The notes beneath the pieces were generated by a model. The model made no database searches and was not told the origin of the DNA. It worked only from the letters and a program-made list of their open reading frames with translations. A stretch of DNA of 64,000 nucleotides. It comes from Galaxea fascicularis. Its lineage: Eukaryota; Cnidaria; Anthozoa; Scleractinia; Euphylliidae. Shown here in pieces: positions 12,901 through 27,175 of the stretch (positions are counted from its first letter, which is position 1; each line of letters begins with the position of its first letter). The stretch spans positions 2,792,501 to 2,856,500 of the forward strand of contig OX419345.1 in the NCBI GenBank assembly GCA_948470475.1, read 5' to 3'. The translations under genes and the position numbers were made by a program.

Positions 12901-15751
12901 CCACAAGTTTATCTTATTGCCTTCTTTATACCCAGCAACAAAAATCCACCAAAATCCTCATTTTCAAAGAGAAATTACCAGATCAATATTGAAACAATGG
13001 TATTTGAATTTTGCTCGATTTTGCCCATTGACCAATTTCTATTGTTTCAACAATCATAGGCGATTTTCTCGGTTAATATAAGACCCCTAGCGTTCTAACG
13101 TGGACCACCTGTTTATCTCTTTGCCTTCTTTATACCCAGCATGAAAAATCCACCAAAATCCTCATTTTCAAAGAGAAATTACCAGATCAATATTAAAACA
13201 ATGGTATTTGAATTTTGCTCGATTTTGCCCATTGACCAATTTCTATTGTTTCAACAATCATAGGCGATTTTCTCGGTTAATATAAGAGCTCTAGCGTTGT
13301 AACGTGGACCATATGTTTATCTGATTGCCTTCTTTATACCCAGCAACAAAAATCCACCAAAATCCTCATTTTCAAAGAGAAATTACCAGATCAATATTGA
13401 AACAATGGTATTTGAATTTTGCTCGATTTTGCCCATTGACCAATTTCTATTGTTTCAACAATCATAGGCGATTTTCTCGGTTAATATAAGAGCTCTAGCG
13501 TTGTAACTTGGACCACAAGTTTATCTTATTGCCTTCTTTATACCCAGCAAGAAAAATCCACCAAAATCCTCATTTTCAAAGAGAAATTACCAGATCAATA
13601 TTGAAACAATGGTATTTGAATTTTGCTCGATTTTGCCCATTGACCAATTTCTATTGTTTCAACAATCATAGGCGATTTTCTCGGTTAATATAAGAGCTCT
13701 AGCGTTGTAACTTGGACCACATGTTTATCTCATTGCCTTCTTTATACCCAGCAAGAAAAATCCACCAAAATCCTCATTTTCAAAGAGAAATTACCAGATA
13801 TATATTGAAACAATGGTATTTGAATTTTGCTCGATTTTGCCCATTGACCAATTTCTATTGTTTCAACAATCATAGGCGATTTTCTCGGTTAATATAAGAG
13901 CTCTAGCGTTGTAACTTGGACCACAAGTTTATCTTATTGCCTTGTTTATACCCAGCAAGAAAAATCCACCAAAATCCTCATTTTCAAAGAGAAATTACCA
14001 GATCAATATTGAAACAATGGTATTTGAATTTTGCTCGATTTTGCCCATTGACCAATTTCTATTGTTTCAACAATCATAGGCGATTTTCTCGGTTAATATA
14101 AGAGCTCTAGCGTTGTAACGTGGACCATATGTTTATCTGATTGCCTTCTTTATACCCAGCAAGAAAAATCCACCAAAATCCTCATTTTCAAAGAGAAATT
14201 ACCAGATCAATATTGAAACAATGGTATTTGAATTTTGCTCGATTTTGCCCATTGACCAATTTCTATTGTTTCAACAATCATAGGCGATTTTCTCGGTTAA
14301 TATAAGAGCTCTAGCGTTGTAACTTGGACCACAAGTTTATCTTATTGCCTTCGTTATACCCAGCAAGAAAAATCCACCAAAATCCTCATTTTCAAAGAGA
14401 AATTACCAGATCAATATTGAAACAATGGTATTTGAATTTTGCTCGATTTTGCCCATTGACCAATTTCTATTGTTTCAACAATCATAGGCGATTTTCTCGG
14501 TTAATATAAGACCCCTAGCGTTGTAACGTGGACCACCTGTTTATCTCTTTGCCTTCTTTATACCCAGCAAGAAAAATCCACCAAAATCCTCATTTTCAAA
14601 GAGAAATTACCAGATCAATATTGAAACAATGGTATTTGAATTTTGCTCGATTTTGCCCATTGACCAATTTCTATTGTTTCAACAATCATAGGCGATTTTC
14701 TCGGTTAATATAAGAGCTCTAGCGTTGTAACTTGGACCACAAGTTTATCTTATTGCCTTCTTTATACCCAGCAAGAAAAATCCACCAAAATCGTCATTTT
14801 CAAAGAGAAATTACCAGATCAATATTGAAACAATGGTATTTGAATTTTGCTCGATTTTGCCCATTGACCAATTTCTATTGTTTCAACAATCATAGGCGAT
14901 TTTCTTGGTTAATATAAGAGCTCTAGCGTTGTAACTTGGACCACAAGTTTATCTTATTGCCTTCTTTATACCCAGCAAGAAAAATCCACCAAAATCCTCA
15001 TTTTCGAAGAGAAATTACCAGATCAATATTGAAACAATGGTATTTGAATTTTGCTCGATTTTGCCCATTGACCAATTTCTATTGTTTCAACAATCATAGG
15101 CGATTTTCTCGGTTAATATAAGAGCTCTAGCGTTGTAACGTGGACCACCTGTTTATCTCTTTGCCTTCTTTATACCCAGCAAGAAAAATCCACCAAAATC
15201 CTCATTTTCAAAGAGAAATTACCAGATCAATATTGAAACAATGGTATTTGAATTTTGCTCGATTTTGCCCATTGACCAATTTCTATTGTTTCAACAATCA
15301 TAGGCGATTTTCTCGGTTAATATAAGAGCTCTAGCGTTGTAACTTGGACCACAAGTTTATCTTATTGCCTTCTTTATAACCAGCAAGAAAAATCCACCAA
15401 AATCCTCATTTTCAAAGAGAAATTACCAGATCAATATTGAAACAATGGTATTTGAATTTTGCTCGATTTTGCCCATTGACCAATTTCTATTGTTTCAACA
15501 ATCATAGGCGATTTTCTTGGTTAATATAAGAGCTCTAGCGTTGTAACTTGGACCACAAGTTTATCTTATTGCCTTCTTTATACCCAGCAAGAAAAATCCA
15601 CCAAAATCCTCATTTTCGAAGAGAAATTACCAGATCAATATTGAAACAATGGTATTTGAATTTTGCTCGATTTTGCCCATTGACCAATTTCTATTGTTTC
15701 AACAATCATAGGCGATTTTCTCGGTTAATATAAGAGCTCTAGCGTTGTAAC

Positions 15752-18199
15752 TTGGACCACATGTTTATCTTATTGCCTTCTTTATACCCAGCAAGAAAAA
15801 TCCACCAAAATCCTCATTTTGAAAGAGAAATTACCAGATCAATATTGAAACAATGGTATTTGAATTTTGCTCGATTTTGCCCATTGACCAATTTCTATTG
15901 TTTCAACAATCATAGGCGATTTTCTTGGTTAATATAAGAGCTCTAGCGTTGTAACTTGGACCACAAGTTTATCTTATTGCCTTCTTTATACCCAGCAACA
16001 AAAATCCACCAAAATCCTCATTTTCGAAGAGAAATTACCAGATCAATATTGAAACAATGGTATTTGAATTTTGCTCGATTTTGCCCATTGACCAATTTCT
16101 ATTGTTTCAACAATCATAGGCGATTTTCTCGGTTAATATAAGAGCTCTAGCGTTGTAACTTGGACCACAAGTTTATCTCATTGCCTTCTTTATACCCAGC
16201 AAGAAAAATCCACCAAAATCCTCATTTTCAAAGAGAAATTACCAGATCAATATTGAAACAATGGTATTTGAATTTTGCTCGATTTTGCCCATTGACCAAT
16301 TTCTATTGTTTCAACAATCATAGGCGATTTTCTCGGTTAATATAAGAGCTCTAGCGTTGTAACGTGGACCATATGTTTATCTGATTGCCTTCTTTATACC
16401 CAGCAAGAAAAATCCACCAAAATCCTCATTTTCAAAGAGAAATTACCAGATCAATATTGAAACAATGGTATTTGAATTTTGCTCGATTTTGCCCATTGAC
16501 CAATTTCTATTGTTTCAACAATCATAGGCGATTTTCTCGGTTAATATAAGAGCTCTAGCGTTGTAACTTGGACCACAAGTTTATCTTATTGCCTTCGTTA
16601 TACCCAGCAAGAAAAATCCACCAAAATCCTCATTTTCAAAGAGAAATTACCAGATCAATATTGAAACAATGGTATTTGAATTTTGCTCGATTTTGCCCAT
16701 TGACCAATTTCTATTGTTTCAACAATCATAGGCGATTTTCTTGGTTAATATAAGAGCTCTAGCGTTGTAACTTGGACCACAAGTTTATCTTATTGCCTTC
16801 TTTATACCCAGCAACAAAAATCCACCAAAATCCTCATTTTCGAAGAGAAATTACCAGATCAATATTGAAACAATGGTATTTGAATTTTGCTCGATTTTGC
16901 CCATTGACCAATTTCTATTGTTTCAACAATCATAGGCGATTTTCTCGGTTAATATAAGAGCTCTAGCGTTGTAACTTGGACCACATGTTTATCTTATTGC
17001 CTTCTTTATACCCAGCAAGAAAAATCCACCAAAATCCTCATTTTGAAAGAGAAATTACCAGATCAATATTGAAACAATGGTATTTGAATTTTGCTCGATT
17101 TTGCCCATTGACCAATTTCTATTGTTTCAACAATCATAGGCGATTTTCTTGGTTAATATAAGAGCTCTAGCGTTGTAACTTGGACCACAAGTTTATCTTA
17201 TTGCCTTCTTTATACCCAGCAACAAAAATCCACCAAAATCCTCATTTTCGAAGAGAAATTACCAGATCAATATTGAAACAATGGTATTTGAATTTTGCTC
17301 GATTTTGCCCATTGACCAATTTCTATTGTTTCAACAATCATAGGCGATTTTCTCGGTTAATATAAGAGCTCTAGCGTTGTAACTTGGACCACAAGTTTAT
17401 CTCATTGCCTTCTTTATACCCAGCAAGAAAAATCCACCAAAATCCTCATTTTCAAAGAGAAATTACCAGATCAATATTGAAACAATGGTATTTGAATTTT
17501 GCTCGATTTTGCCCATTGACCAATTTCTATTGTTTCAACAATCATAGGCGATTTTCTCGGTTAATATAAGAGCTCTAGCGTTGTAACGTGGACCATATGT
17601 TTATCTGATTGCCTTCTTTATACCCAGCAAGAAAAATCCACCAAAATCCTCATTTTCAAAGAGAAATTACCAGATCAATATTGAAACAATGGTATTTGAA
17701 TTTTGCTCGATTTTGCCCATTGACCAATTTCTATTGTTTCAACAATCATAGGCGATTTTCTCGGTTAATATAAGAGCTCTAGCGTTGTAACTTGGACCAC
17801 AAGTTTATCTTATTGCCTTCGTTATACCCAGCAAGAAAAATCCACCAAAATCCTCATTTTCAAAGAGAAATTACCAGATCAATATTGAAACAATGGTATT
17901 TGAATTTTGCTCGATTTTGCCCATTGACCAATTTCTATTGTTTCAACAATCATAGGCGATTTTCTTGGTTAATATAAGAGCTCTAGCGTTGTAACTTGGA
18001 CCACAAGTTTATCTTATTGCCTTCTTTATACCCAGCAACAAAAATCCACCAAAATCCTCATTTTCGAAGAGAAATTACCAGATCAATATTGAAACAATGG
18101 TATTTGAATTTTGCTCGATTTTGCCCATTGACCAATTTCTATTGTTTCAACAATCATAGGCGATTTTCTCGGTTAATATAAGAGCTCTAGCGTTGTAAC
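15752..18199. repeat. tandem duplication of a six-monomer unit (2 x 1,224 bp)
   Basis: Monomers beginning at 15752, 15956, 16160, 16364, 16568 and 16772 recur in the same order at 16976, 17180, 17384, 17588, 17792 and 17996. Diagnostic changes include CATTTTGAAAGAG in unit 1 and CCTTCGTTATA with TTCTTGGTT in unit 5. The two copies look essentially identical, so this is a very recent higher-order duplication. Confidence 0.88.
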
Positions 18200-19423
18200 T
18201 TGGACCACAAGTTTATCTCATTGCCTTCTTTATACCCAGCAAGAAAAATCCACCAAAATCCTCATTTTCAAAGAGAAATTACCAGATCAATATTGAAACA
18301 ATGGTATTTGAATTTTGCTCGATTTTGCCCATTGACCAATTTCTATTGTTTCAACAATCATAGGCGATTTTCTGGGTTACTATAAGAGCTCTAGCGTTGT
18401 AACGTGGACCATATGTTTATCTGATTGCCTTCTTTATACCCAGCAAGAAAAATCCACCAAAATCCTCATTTTCAAAGAGAAATTACCAGATCAATATTGA
18501 AACAATGGTATTTGAATTTTGCTCGATTTTGCCCATTGACCAATTTCTATTGTTTCAACAATCATAGGCGATTTTCTCGGTTAATATAAGAGCTCTAGCG
18601 TTGTAACTTGGACCACATGTTTATCTCATTGCCTTCTTTATACCCAGCAAGAAAAATCCACCAAAATCCTCATTTTCAAAGAGAAATTACCAGATCAATA
18701 TTGAAACAATGGTATTTGAATTTTGCTCGATTTTGCCCATTGACCAATTTCTATTGTTTCAACAATCATAGGCGATTTTCTCGGTTAATATAAGAGCTCT
18801 AGCGTTGTAACGTGGACCATATGTTTATCTGATTGCCTTCTTTATACCCAGCAAGAAAAATCCACCAAAATCCTCATTTTCAAAGAGAAATTACCAGATC
18901 AATATTGAAACAATGGTATTTGAATTTTGCTCGATTTTGCCCATTGACCAATTTCTATTGTTTCAACAATCATAGGCGATTTTCTCGGTTAATATAAGAG
19001 CTCTAGCATTGTAACTTGGACCACAAGTTTATCTTATTGCCTTCTTTATACCCAGCAAGAAAAATCCACCAAAATCCTCATTTTCAAAGAGAAATTACCA
19101 GATCAATATTGAAACAATGGTATTTGAATTTTGCTCGATTTTGCCTATTGACCAATTTCTATTGTTTCAACAATCATAGGCGATTTTCTCGGTTAATATA
19201 AGAGCTCTAGCGTTGTAACTTGGACCACAAGTTTATCTTATTGCCTTCTTTATACCCAGCAAGAAAAATCCACCAAAATCCTCATTTTCAAAGAGAAATT
19301 ACCAGATCAATATTGAAACAATGGTATTTGAATTTTGCTCGATTTTGCCCATTGACCAATTTCTATTGTTTCAACAATCATAGGCGATTTTCTCGGTTAA
19401 TATAAGAGCTCTAGCGTTGTAAC

Positions 19424-20240
19424 TTGGACCACAAGTTTATCTTATTGCCTTCTTTATACCCAGCAACAAAAATCCACCAAAATCCTCATTTTCAAAGAGA
19501 ACTTACCAGATATATATTGAAACAATGGTATTTGAATTTTGCTCGATTTTGCTTATTGGCCAATTTCTATTGTTTCAACAATCATAGGCGATTTTCTCGG
19601 TTAATATAAGAGCTCTAGCGTTGTAACTTGGACCACATGTTTATCTCATTGCCTTCTTTATACCCAGCATGAAAAATCCACCAAAATCCTCATTTTCAAA
19701 GAGAAATTACCAGATCAATATTGAAACAATGGTATTTGAATTTTGCTCGATTTTGCCCATTGACCAATTTCTATTGTTTCAACAATCATAGGCGATTTTC
19801 TCGGTTAATATAAGAGCTCTAGCGTTGTAACTTGGACCACAAGTTTATCTTATTGCCTTCTTTATACCCAGCAACAAAAATCCACCAAAATCCTCATTTT
19901 CAAAGAGAAATTACCAGATCAATATTGAAACAATGGTATTTGAATTTTGCTCGATTTTGCCCATTGACCAACTTCTATTGTTTCAACAATCATAGGCGAT
20001 TTTCTCGGTTAATATAAGAGCTCTGGCGTTGTAACTTGGACCACATGTTTATCTCATTGCCTTTTTTATACCCAGCAAGAAAAATCCACCAAAATCCTCA
20101 TTTTGAAAGAAAAATTACCCGATCAATATTGAAACAATGGTATTTGAATTTTGCTCGATTTTGCCCATTGACCAATTTCTATTGTTTGGACAATGATAGG
20201 CGATTTTCTCGGTTAATATAACAGCTCTAGCGTTGTAACT
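19424..20240. repeat. transition between satellite subfamilies
   Basis: Left of this zone nearly all monomers carry GCCCATTGACCAATTT. To the right, units with GCTTATTGGCCAATTT, CAACTATCATAGG, or TTGTACAACAAG plus CTGTATACACAGCAAGG become common. The change is gradual over a few monomers, not a break in period. Confidence 0.75.
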
Positions 20241-23200
20241 TGGACCACGAGTTTATCTTATTGCCTTCTTTATACCCAGCAACAAAAATCCACCAAAATC
20301 CTCATTTTCAAAGAGAAATTACACGATCAATATTGAAACAATGGCATTTGAATTTTGCTCGATTTTGCTTATTAGCCAATTTCTATTTTTTCAACAATCA
20401 TAGGCGATTTTCTCGGTTAATATAAGAGCTCTAGCGTTGTAACTTGGACCACATGTTTATCTCATTGCCTTCTTTATACCCAGCAAGAAAAATCCACCAA
20501 AATCCTCATTTTCAAAGAGAAATTACCAGATCAATATTAAAACAATGGTATTTGAATTTTGCTCGATTTTGCCCATCGACCAATTTCTATTGTTTCAACA
20601 ATCATAAGCGATTTTCTCGGTTAATATAAGAGCTCTAGCGTTGTAACTTGGACGACATGTTCATCTCATTGCCTTCTTTATATCCAGCAAGAAAAATCCA
20701 CCAACATCCTCATTTTCAAAGAGAAATTACCAGATCAATATTGAAACAATGGTATTTGAATATTGGTCGATTTTGCCCATTGACCAATTTCTATTGTTTC
20801 AACAATCATAGGCGATTTTCTCGGTTAATATAAGAGCTCTAGCGTTGTAACTTGGACCACATGTTTATCTTATTGCCTTCTTTATACCCAGCAAGAAAAA
20901 TCCACCAAAATCCTCATTTTCAAAGAGAAATTACCAGATCAATATTGAAACAATGGTATTTGAATTTTGCTCGATTTTGCTTATTGGCCAATTTCTATTG
21001 TTTGAACAATCATAGGGGATTTTCTTGGTTAATATAAGAGCTCTAGCGTTGTAACTTGTACAACAAGTTTATCTCATTGTCTTCTGTATACACAGCAAGG
21101 AAAATCCACCAAAATCCTCATTTTCAAACAGAAATTACCAGATCAATATTGAAACAATGGTATTTGAATTTTGCTCGATTTTGCTTATTGGCCAATTTCT
21201 ATTGTTTCAACTATCATAGGCGATTTTCTCGGTTAATATAAGAGCTCTAGCGTTGTAACTTGGACCACAAGTTTATCTCATTGCCTTCTTTATACCCAGC
21301 AAGAAAAATCCACCAAAATTCTCATTTTCAAAGAGAAATTACCAGATCAATATTGAAACAATGGTATTTGAATTTTGCTCGATTTTGCTTATTGGCCAAT
21401 TTCTATTGTTTCAACTATCATAGGCGATTTTCTTGGTTAATATAAGAGCTCTAGCGTTGTAACTTGGACCACATGTTTATCTCATTGCCTTCTTTATACC
21501 CAGCAACAAAAATCCACCAAAATCCTCATTTTCAAAGAGAAATTACCAGATCAATATTGAAACAATGGTATTTGAATTTTGCTCGATTTTGCTTATTGGC
21601 CAATTTCTATTGTTTCAACTATCATAGGCGATTTTCTCGGTTAATATAAGAGCTCTAGCGTTGTAACTTGGACCACAAGTTTATCTCATTGCCTTCTTTA
21701 TACCCAGCAACAAAAATCCACCAAAATCCTCATTTTCAAAGAGAAATTACCAGATCAATATTGAAACAATGGTATTTGAATATTGCTCGATTTTGCCCAT
21801 TGACCAATTTCTATTGCTTCACGAATAGTAGGCGATTTTCTCGGTTAATATAAGAGCTCTAGCGTTGTAACTTGGACCACATGTTTATCTTATTGCCTTC
21901 TTTATACCCAGCAAGAAAAATCCATCAAAATTCGCATTTTCTAAGAGAAATTACCAGATCAATATTGAAACAATGGTATTTGGATTTTGCTCGATTTTGC
22001 TTATTGGCCAATTTCTATTGTTTGAACAATCATAGGGGATTTTCTTGGTTAATATAGGAGCTCTAGCGTTGTAACTTGGACCACAAGTTTATCTCATTGC
22101 CTTCTGTATACCCAGCAACAAAAATCCACCAAAATCCACATTTTCAAAGAGAAATTACCAGATCAATATTGAAACAATGGTATTTGAATTTTGCTCGATT
22201 TTGCCCATTGACCAACTTCTATTGTTTCAACAATCATAGGCAATTTTCTCGGTTAATATAAGAGCTCTGGCGTTGTAACTTGGACCACATGTTTATCTCA
22301 TTGCCTTTTTTATACCTAGCAAGAAAAATCCACCAAAATCCTCATTTTGAAAGAAAAATTACCCGATCAATATTGAAACAATGGTATTTGAATTTTGCTC
22401 GATTTTGCCCATTGACCAATTTCTATTGTTTGAACAATGATAGGCGATTTTCTCGGTTAATATAACAGCTCTAGCGTTGTAACTTGGACCACGAGTTTAT
22501 CTTATTGCCTTCTTTATACCCAGCAACAAAAATCCACCAAAATACTCATTTTCAAAGAGAAATTACACGATCAATATTGAAACAATGGCATTTGAATTTT
22601 GCTCGATTTTGCTTATTGGCCAATTTCTATTTTTTCAACAATCATAGGCGATTTTCTCGGTTAATATAAGAGCTCTAGCGTTGTAACTTGGACGACATGT
22701 TCATCTCATTGCCTTCTTTATACCCAGCAAGAAAAATCCACCAAAATCCTCATTTTCAAAGAGAAATTACCAGATCAATATTGAGACAATGGTATTTGAA
22801 TATTGGTCGATTTTGCCCATTGACCAATTTCTATTGTTTCAACAATCATAGGCGATTTTCTCGGTTAATATAAGAGCTCTAGCGTTGTAACTTGGACCAC
22901 ATGTTTATCTTATTGCCTTCTTTATACCCAGCAACAAAAATCCACCAAAATCCTCATTTTCAAAGAGAAATTACCAGATCAATATTGAAACAATGGTATT
23001 TGAATTTTGCTCGATTTTGCTTATTGGCCAATTTCTATTGTTTTAACAATCATAGGCGATTTTCTTGGTTAATATAAGAGCTCTAGCGTTGTAACTTGTA
23101 CAACAAGTTTATCTCATTGCCTTCTGTATACAAAGCAAGGAAAATCCACCAAAATCCTCATTTTCAAACAGAAATTACCAGATCAATATTGAAACAATGG

Positions 23201-23911
23201 TATTTGAATTTTGCTCGATTTTGCTTATTGGCCAATTTCTATTGTTTCAACTATCATAGGCGATTTTCTCGGTTAATATAAGAGCTCTAGCGTTGTAAGT
23301 TGGACCACAAGTTTATCTCATTGCCTTCTTTATACCCAGCAACAAAAATCCACCAAAATCCTCATTTTCAAAGAGAAATTACCAGATCAATATAGAAACA
23401 ATGGTATTTGAATTTTGCTCGATTTTGCTTATTGGCCAATTTCTATTGTTTCAACTATCATAGGCGATTTTCTTGGTTAATATAAGAGCTCTAGCGTTGT
23501 AACTTGGACCACATGTTTATCTCATTGCGTTCTTTATACCCAGCAACAAAAATCCACCAAAATCCTCATTTTCAAAGAGAAATTACCAGATCAATATTGA
23601 AACAATGGTATTTGAATTTTGCTCGATTTTGCTTATTGGCCAATTTCTATTGTTTCAACTATCATAGGCGATTTTCTCGGTTAATATAAGAGCTCTAGCG
23701 TTGTAACTTGGACCACAAGTTTATCTCATTGCCTTCTTTATACCCAGCAACAAAAATCCACCAAAATCCTCATTTTCAAAGAGAAATTACCAGATCAATA
23801 TTGAAACAATGGTATTTGAATTTTGCTCGATTTTGCTTATTGGCCAATTTCTATTGTTTCAACAATCATAGGCGATTTTCTCGGTTAATATAAGAGCTCT
23901 AGCGTTGTAAC

Positions 23912-26900
23912 TTGTACAACAAGTTTATCTCATTGCCTTCTGTATACACAGCAAGGAAAATCCACCAAAATCCTCATTTTCAAAGAGAAATTACCAGATC
24001 AATATTGAAACAATGGTACTTGAATTTTGCTCGATTTTGCCCATTGACCAACTTCTATTGTTTCAACAATCATAGGCAATTTTCTCGGTTAATATAAGAG
24101 CTCTGGCGTTGTAACTTGGACCACATGTTTATCTCATTGCCTTTTTTATACCTAGCAAGAAAAATCCACCAAAATCCTCATTTTGAAAGAAAAATTACCC
24201 GATCAATATTGAAACAATGGTATTTGAATTTTGCTCGATTTTGCCCATTGACCAATTTCTATTGTTTCAACAATCATAGGCGATTTTCTCGGTTAATATA
24301 ACAGCTCTAGCGTTGTAACTTGGACCACGAGTTTATCTTATTGCCTTCTTTATACCCAGCAACAAAAATCCACCAAAATACTCATTTTCAAAGAGAAATT
24401 ACACGATCAATATTGAAACAATGGCATTTGAATTTTGCTCGATTTTGCTTATTGGCCAATTTCTATTTTTTCAACAATCATAGGCGATTTTCTCGGTTAA
24501 TATAAGAGCTCTAGCGTTGTAACTTGGACGACATGTTCATCTCATTGCCTTCTTTATACCCAGCAAGAAAAATCCACCAAAATCCTCATTTTCAAAGAGA
24601 AATTACCAGATCAATATTGAGACAATGGTATTTGAATATTGGTCGATTTTGCAAATTGACCAATTTCTATTGTTTCAACAATCATAGGCGATTTTCTCGG
24701 TTAATATAAGAGCTCTAGCGTTGTAACTTGGACCACATGTTTATCTTATTGCCTTCTTTATACCCAGCAACAAAAATCCACCAAAATCCTCATTTTCAAA
24801 GAGAAATTACCAGATCAATATTGAAACAATGGTATTTGAATTTTGCTCGATTTTGCTTATTGGCCAATTTCTATTGTTTTAACAATCATAGGCGATTTTC
24901 TTGGTTAATATAAGAGCTCTAGCGTTGTAACTTGTACAACAAGTTTATCTCATTGCCTTCTGTATACACAGCAAGGAAAATCCACCAAAATCCTCATTTT
25001 CAAACAGAAATTACCAGATCAATATTGAAACAATGGTATTTGAATTTTGCTCGATTTTGCTTATTGGCCAATTTCTATTGTTTCAACTATCATAGGCGAT
25101 TTTCTCGGTTAATATAAGAGCTCTAGCGTTGTAACTTGGACCACATGTTTATCTCATTGCCTTCTTTATACCCAGCAACAAAAATCTACCAGAATCCTCA
25201 TTTTCAAAGAGAAATTACCAGATCAATATTGAAACAATGGTATTTGAATTTTGCTCGATTTTGCCCATTGACCAATTTCTATTGTTTCAACAATCATAAG
25301 CGATTTTCTGGGTTAATATAAGAGCTCTAGCGTTGTAACTTGGACCACAAGTTTATCTTATTGCCTTCTTTATACCCAGCAACAAAAATCCACCAAAATC
25401 CTCATTTTCGAAGAGAAATTACCAGATCAATATTGAAACAATGGTATTTGAATTTTGCTCGATTTTGCTTATTGGCCAATTTCTATTGTTTCAACAATCA
25501 TAGGCGATTTTCTCGGTTAATATAAGAGCTCTAGCGTTGTAACTTGTACAACAAGTTTATCTCATTGCCTTCTGTATACACAGCAAGGAAAATCCACCAA
25601 AATCCTCATTTTCAAAGAGAAATTACCAGATCAATATTGAAACAATGGTACTTGAATTTTGCTCGATTTTGCCCATTGACCAACTTCTATTGTTTCAACA
25701 ATCATAGGCAATTTTCTCGGTTAATATAAGAGCTCTGGCATTGTAACTTGGACCACATGTTTATCTCATTGCCTTTTTTATACCTAGCAAGAAAAATCCA
25801 CCAAAATCCTCATTTTGAAAGAAAAATTACCCGATCAATATTGAAACAATGGTATTTGAATTTTGCTCGATTTTGCCCATTGACCAATTTCTATTGTTTG
25901 AACAATGATAGGCGATTTTCTCGGTTAATATAACAGCTCTAGCGTTGTAACTTGGACCACGAGTTTATCTTATTGCCTTCTTTATACCCAGCAACAAAAA
26001 TCCACCAAAATACTCATTTTCAAAGAGAAATTACACGATCAATATTGAAACAATGGCATTTGAATTTTGCTCGATTTTGCTTATTGGCCAATTTCTATTT
26101 TTTCAACAATCATAGGCGATTTTCTCGGTTAATATAAGAGCTCTAGCGTTGTAACTTGGACGACATGTTCATCTCATTGCCTTCTTTATACCCAGCAAGA
26201 AAAATCCACCAAAATCCTCATTTTCAAAGAGAAATTACCAGATCAATATTGAGACAATGGTATTTGAATATTGGTCGATTTTGCAAATTGACCAATTTCT
26301 ATTGTTTCAACAATCATAGGCGATTTTCTCGGTTAATATAAGAGCTCTAGCGTTGTAACTTGGACCACATGTTTATCTTATTGCCTTCTTTATACCCAGC
26401 AACAAAAATCCACCAAAATCCTCATTTTCAAAGAGAAATTACCAGATCAATATTGAAACAATGGTATTTGAATTTTGCTCGATTTTGCTTATTGGCCAAT
26501 TTCTATTGTTTTAACAATCATAGGCGATTTTCTTGGTTAATATAAGAGCTCTAGCGTTGTAACTTGTACAACAAGTTTATCTCATTGCCTTCTGTATACA
26601 CAGCAAGGAAAATCCACCAAAATCCTCATTTTCAAACAGAAATTACCAGATCAATATTGAAACAATGGTATTTGAATTTTGCTCGATTTTGCTTATTGGC
26701 CAATTTCTATTGTTTCAACTATCATAGGCGATTTTCTCGGTTAATATAAGAGCTCTAGCGTTGTAACTTGGACCACATGTTTATCTCATTGCCTTCTTTA
26801 TACCCAGCAACAAAAATCTACCAGAATCCTCATTTTCAAAGAGAAATTACCAGATCAATATTGAAACAATGGTATTTGAATTTTGCTCGATTTTGCCCAT

Positions 26901-27175
26901 TGACCAATTTCTATTGTTTCAACAATCATAAGCGATTTTCTGGGTTAATATAAGAGCTCTAGCGTTGTAACTTGGACCACAAGTTTATCTTATTGCCTTC
27001 TTTATACCCAGCAACAAAAATCCACCAAAATCCTCATTTTCGAAGAGAAATTACCAGATCAATATTGAAACAATGGTACTTGAATTTTGCTCGATTTTGC
27101 CCATTGACCAATTTCTATTGTTTCAACAATCATAGGCGATTTTCTCGGTTAATATAAGAGCTCTATCGTTGTAAC
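23912..27175. repeat. tandem duplication of an eight-monomer unit (2 x 1,632 bp)
   Basis: Eight consecutive monomers from 23912 recur from 25544. Markers include CTAGCAAGAAAAATCC with CATTTTGAAAGAAAAATTACCCG, TTACACGATC with TGGCATTTG, GCAAATTGACC, and AAAATCTACCAGAATCC. Differences are few (for example GGCGTTG against GGCATTG near 25737) and lie mainly in the last unit. A more diverged relative of five of these units sits at 22280-23281, offset by nine monomers. Confidence 0.85.
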
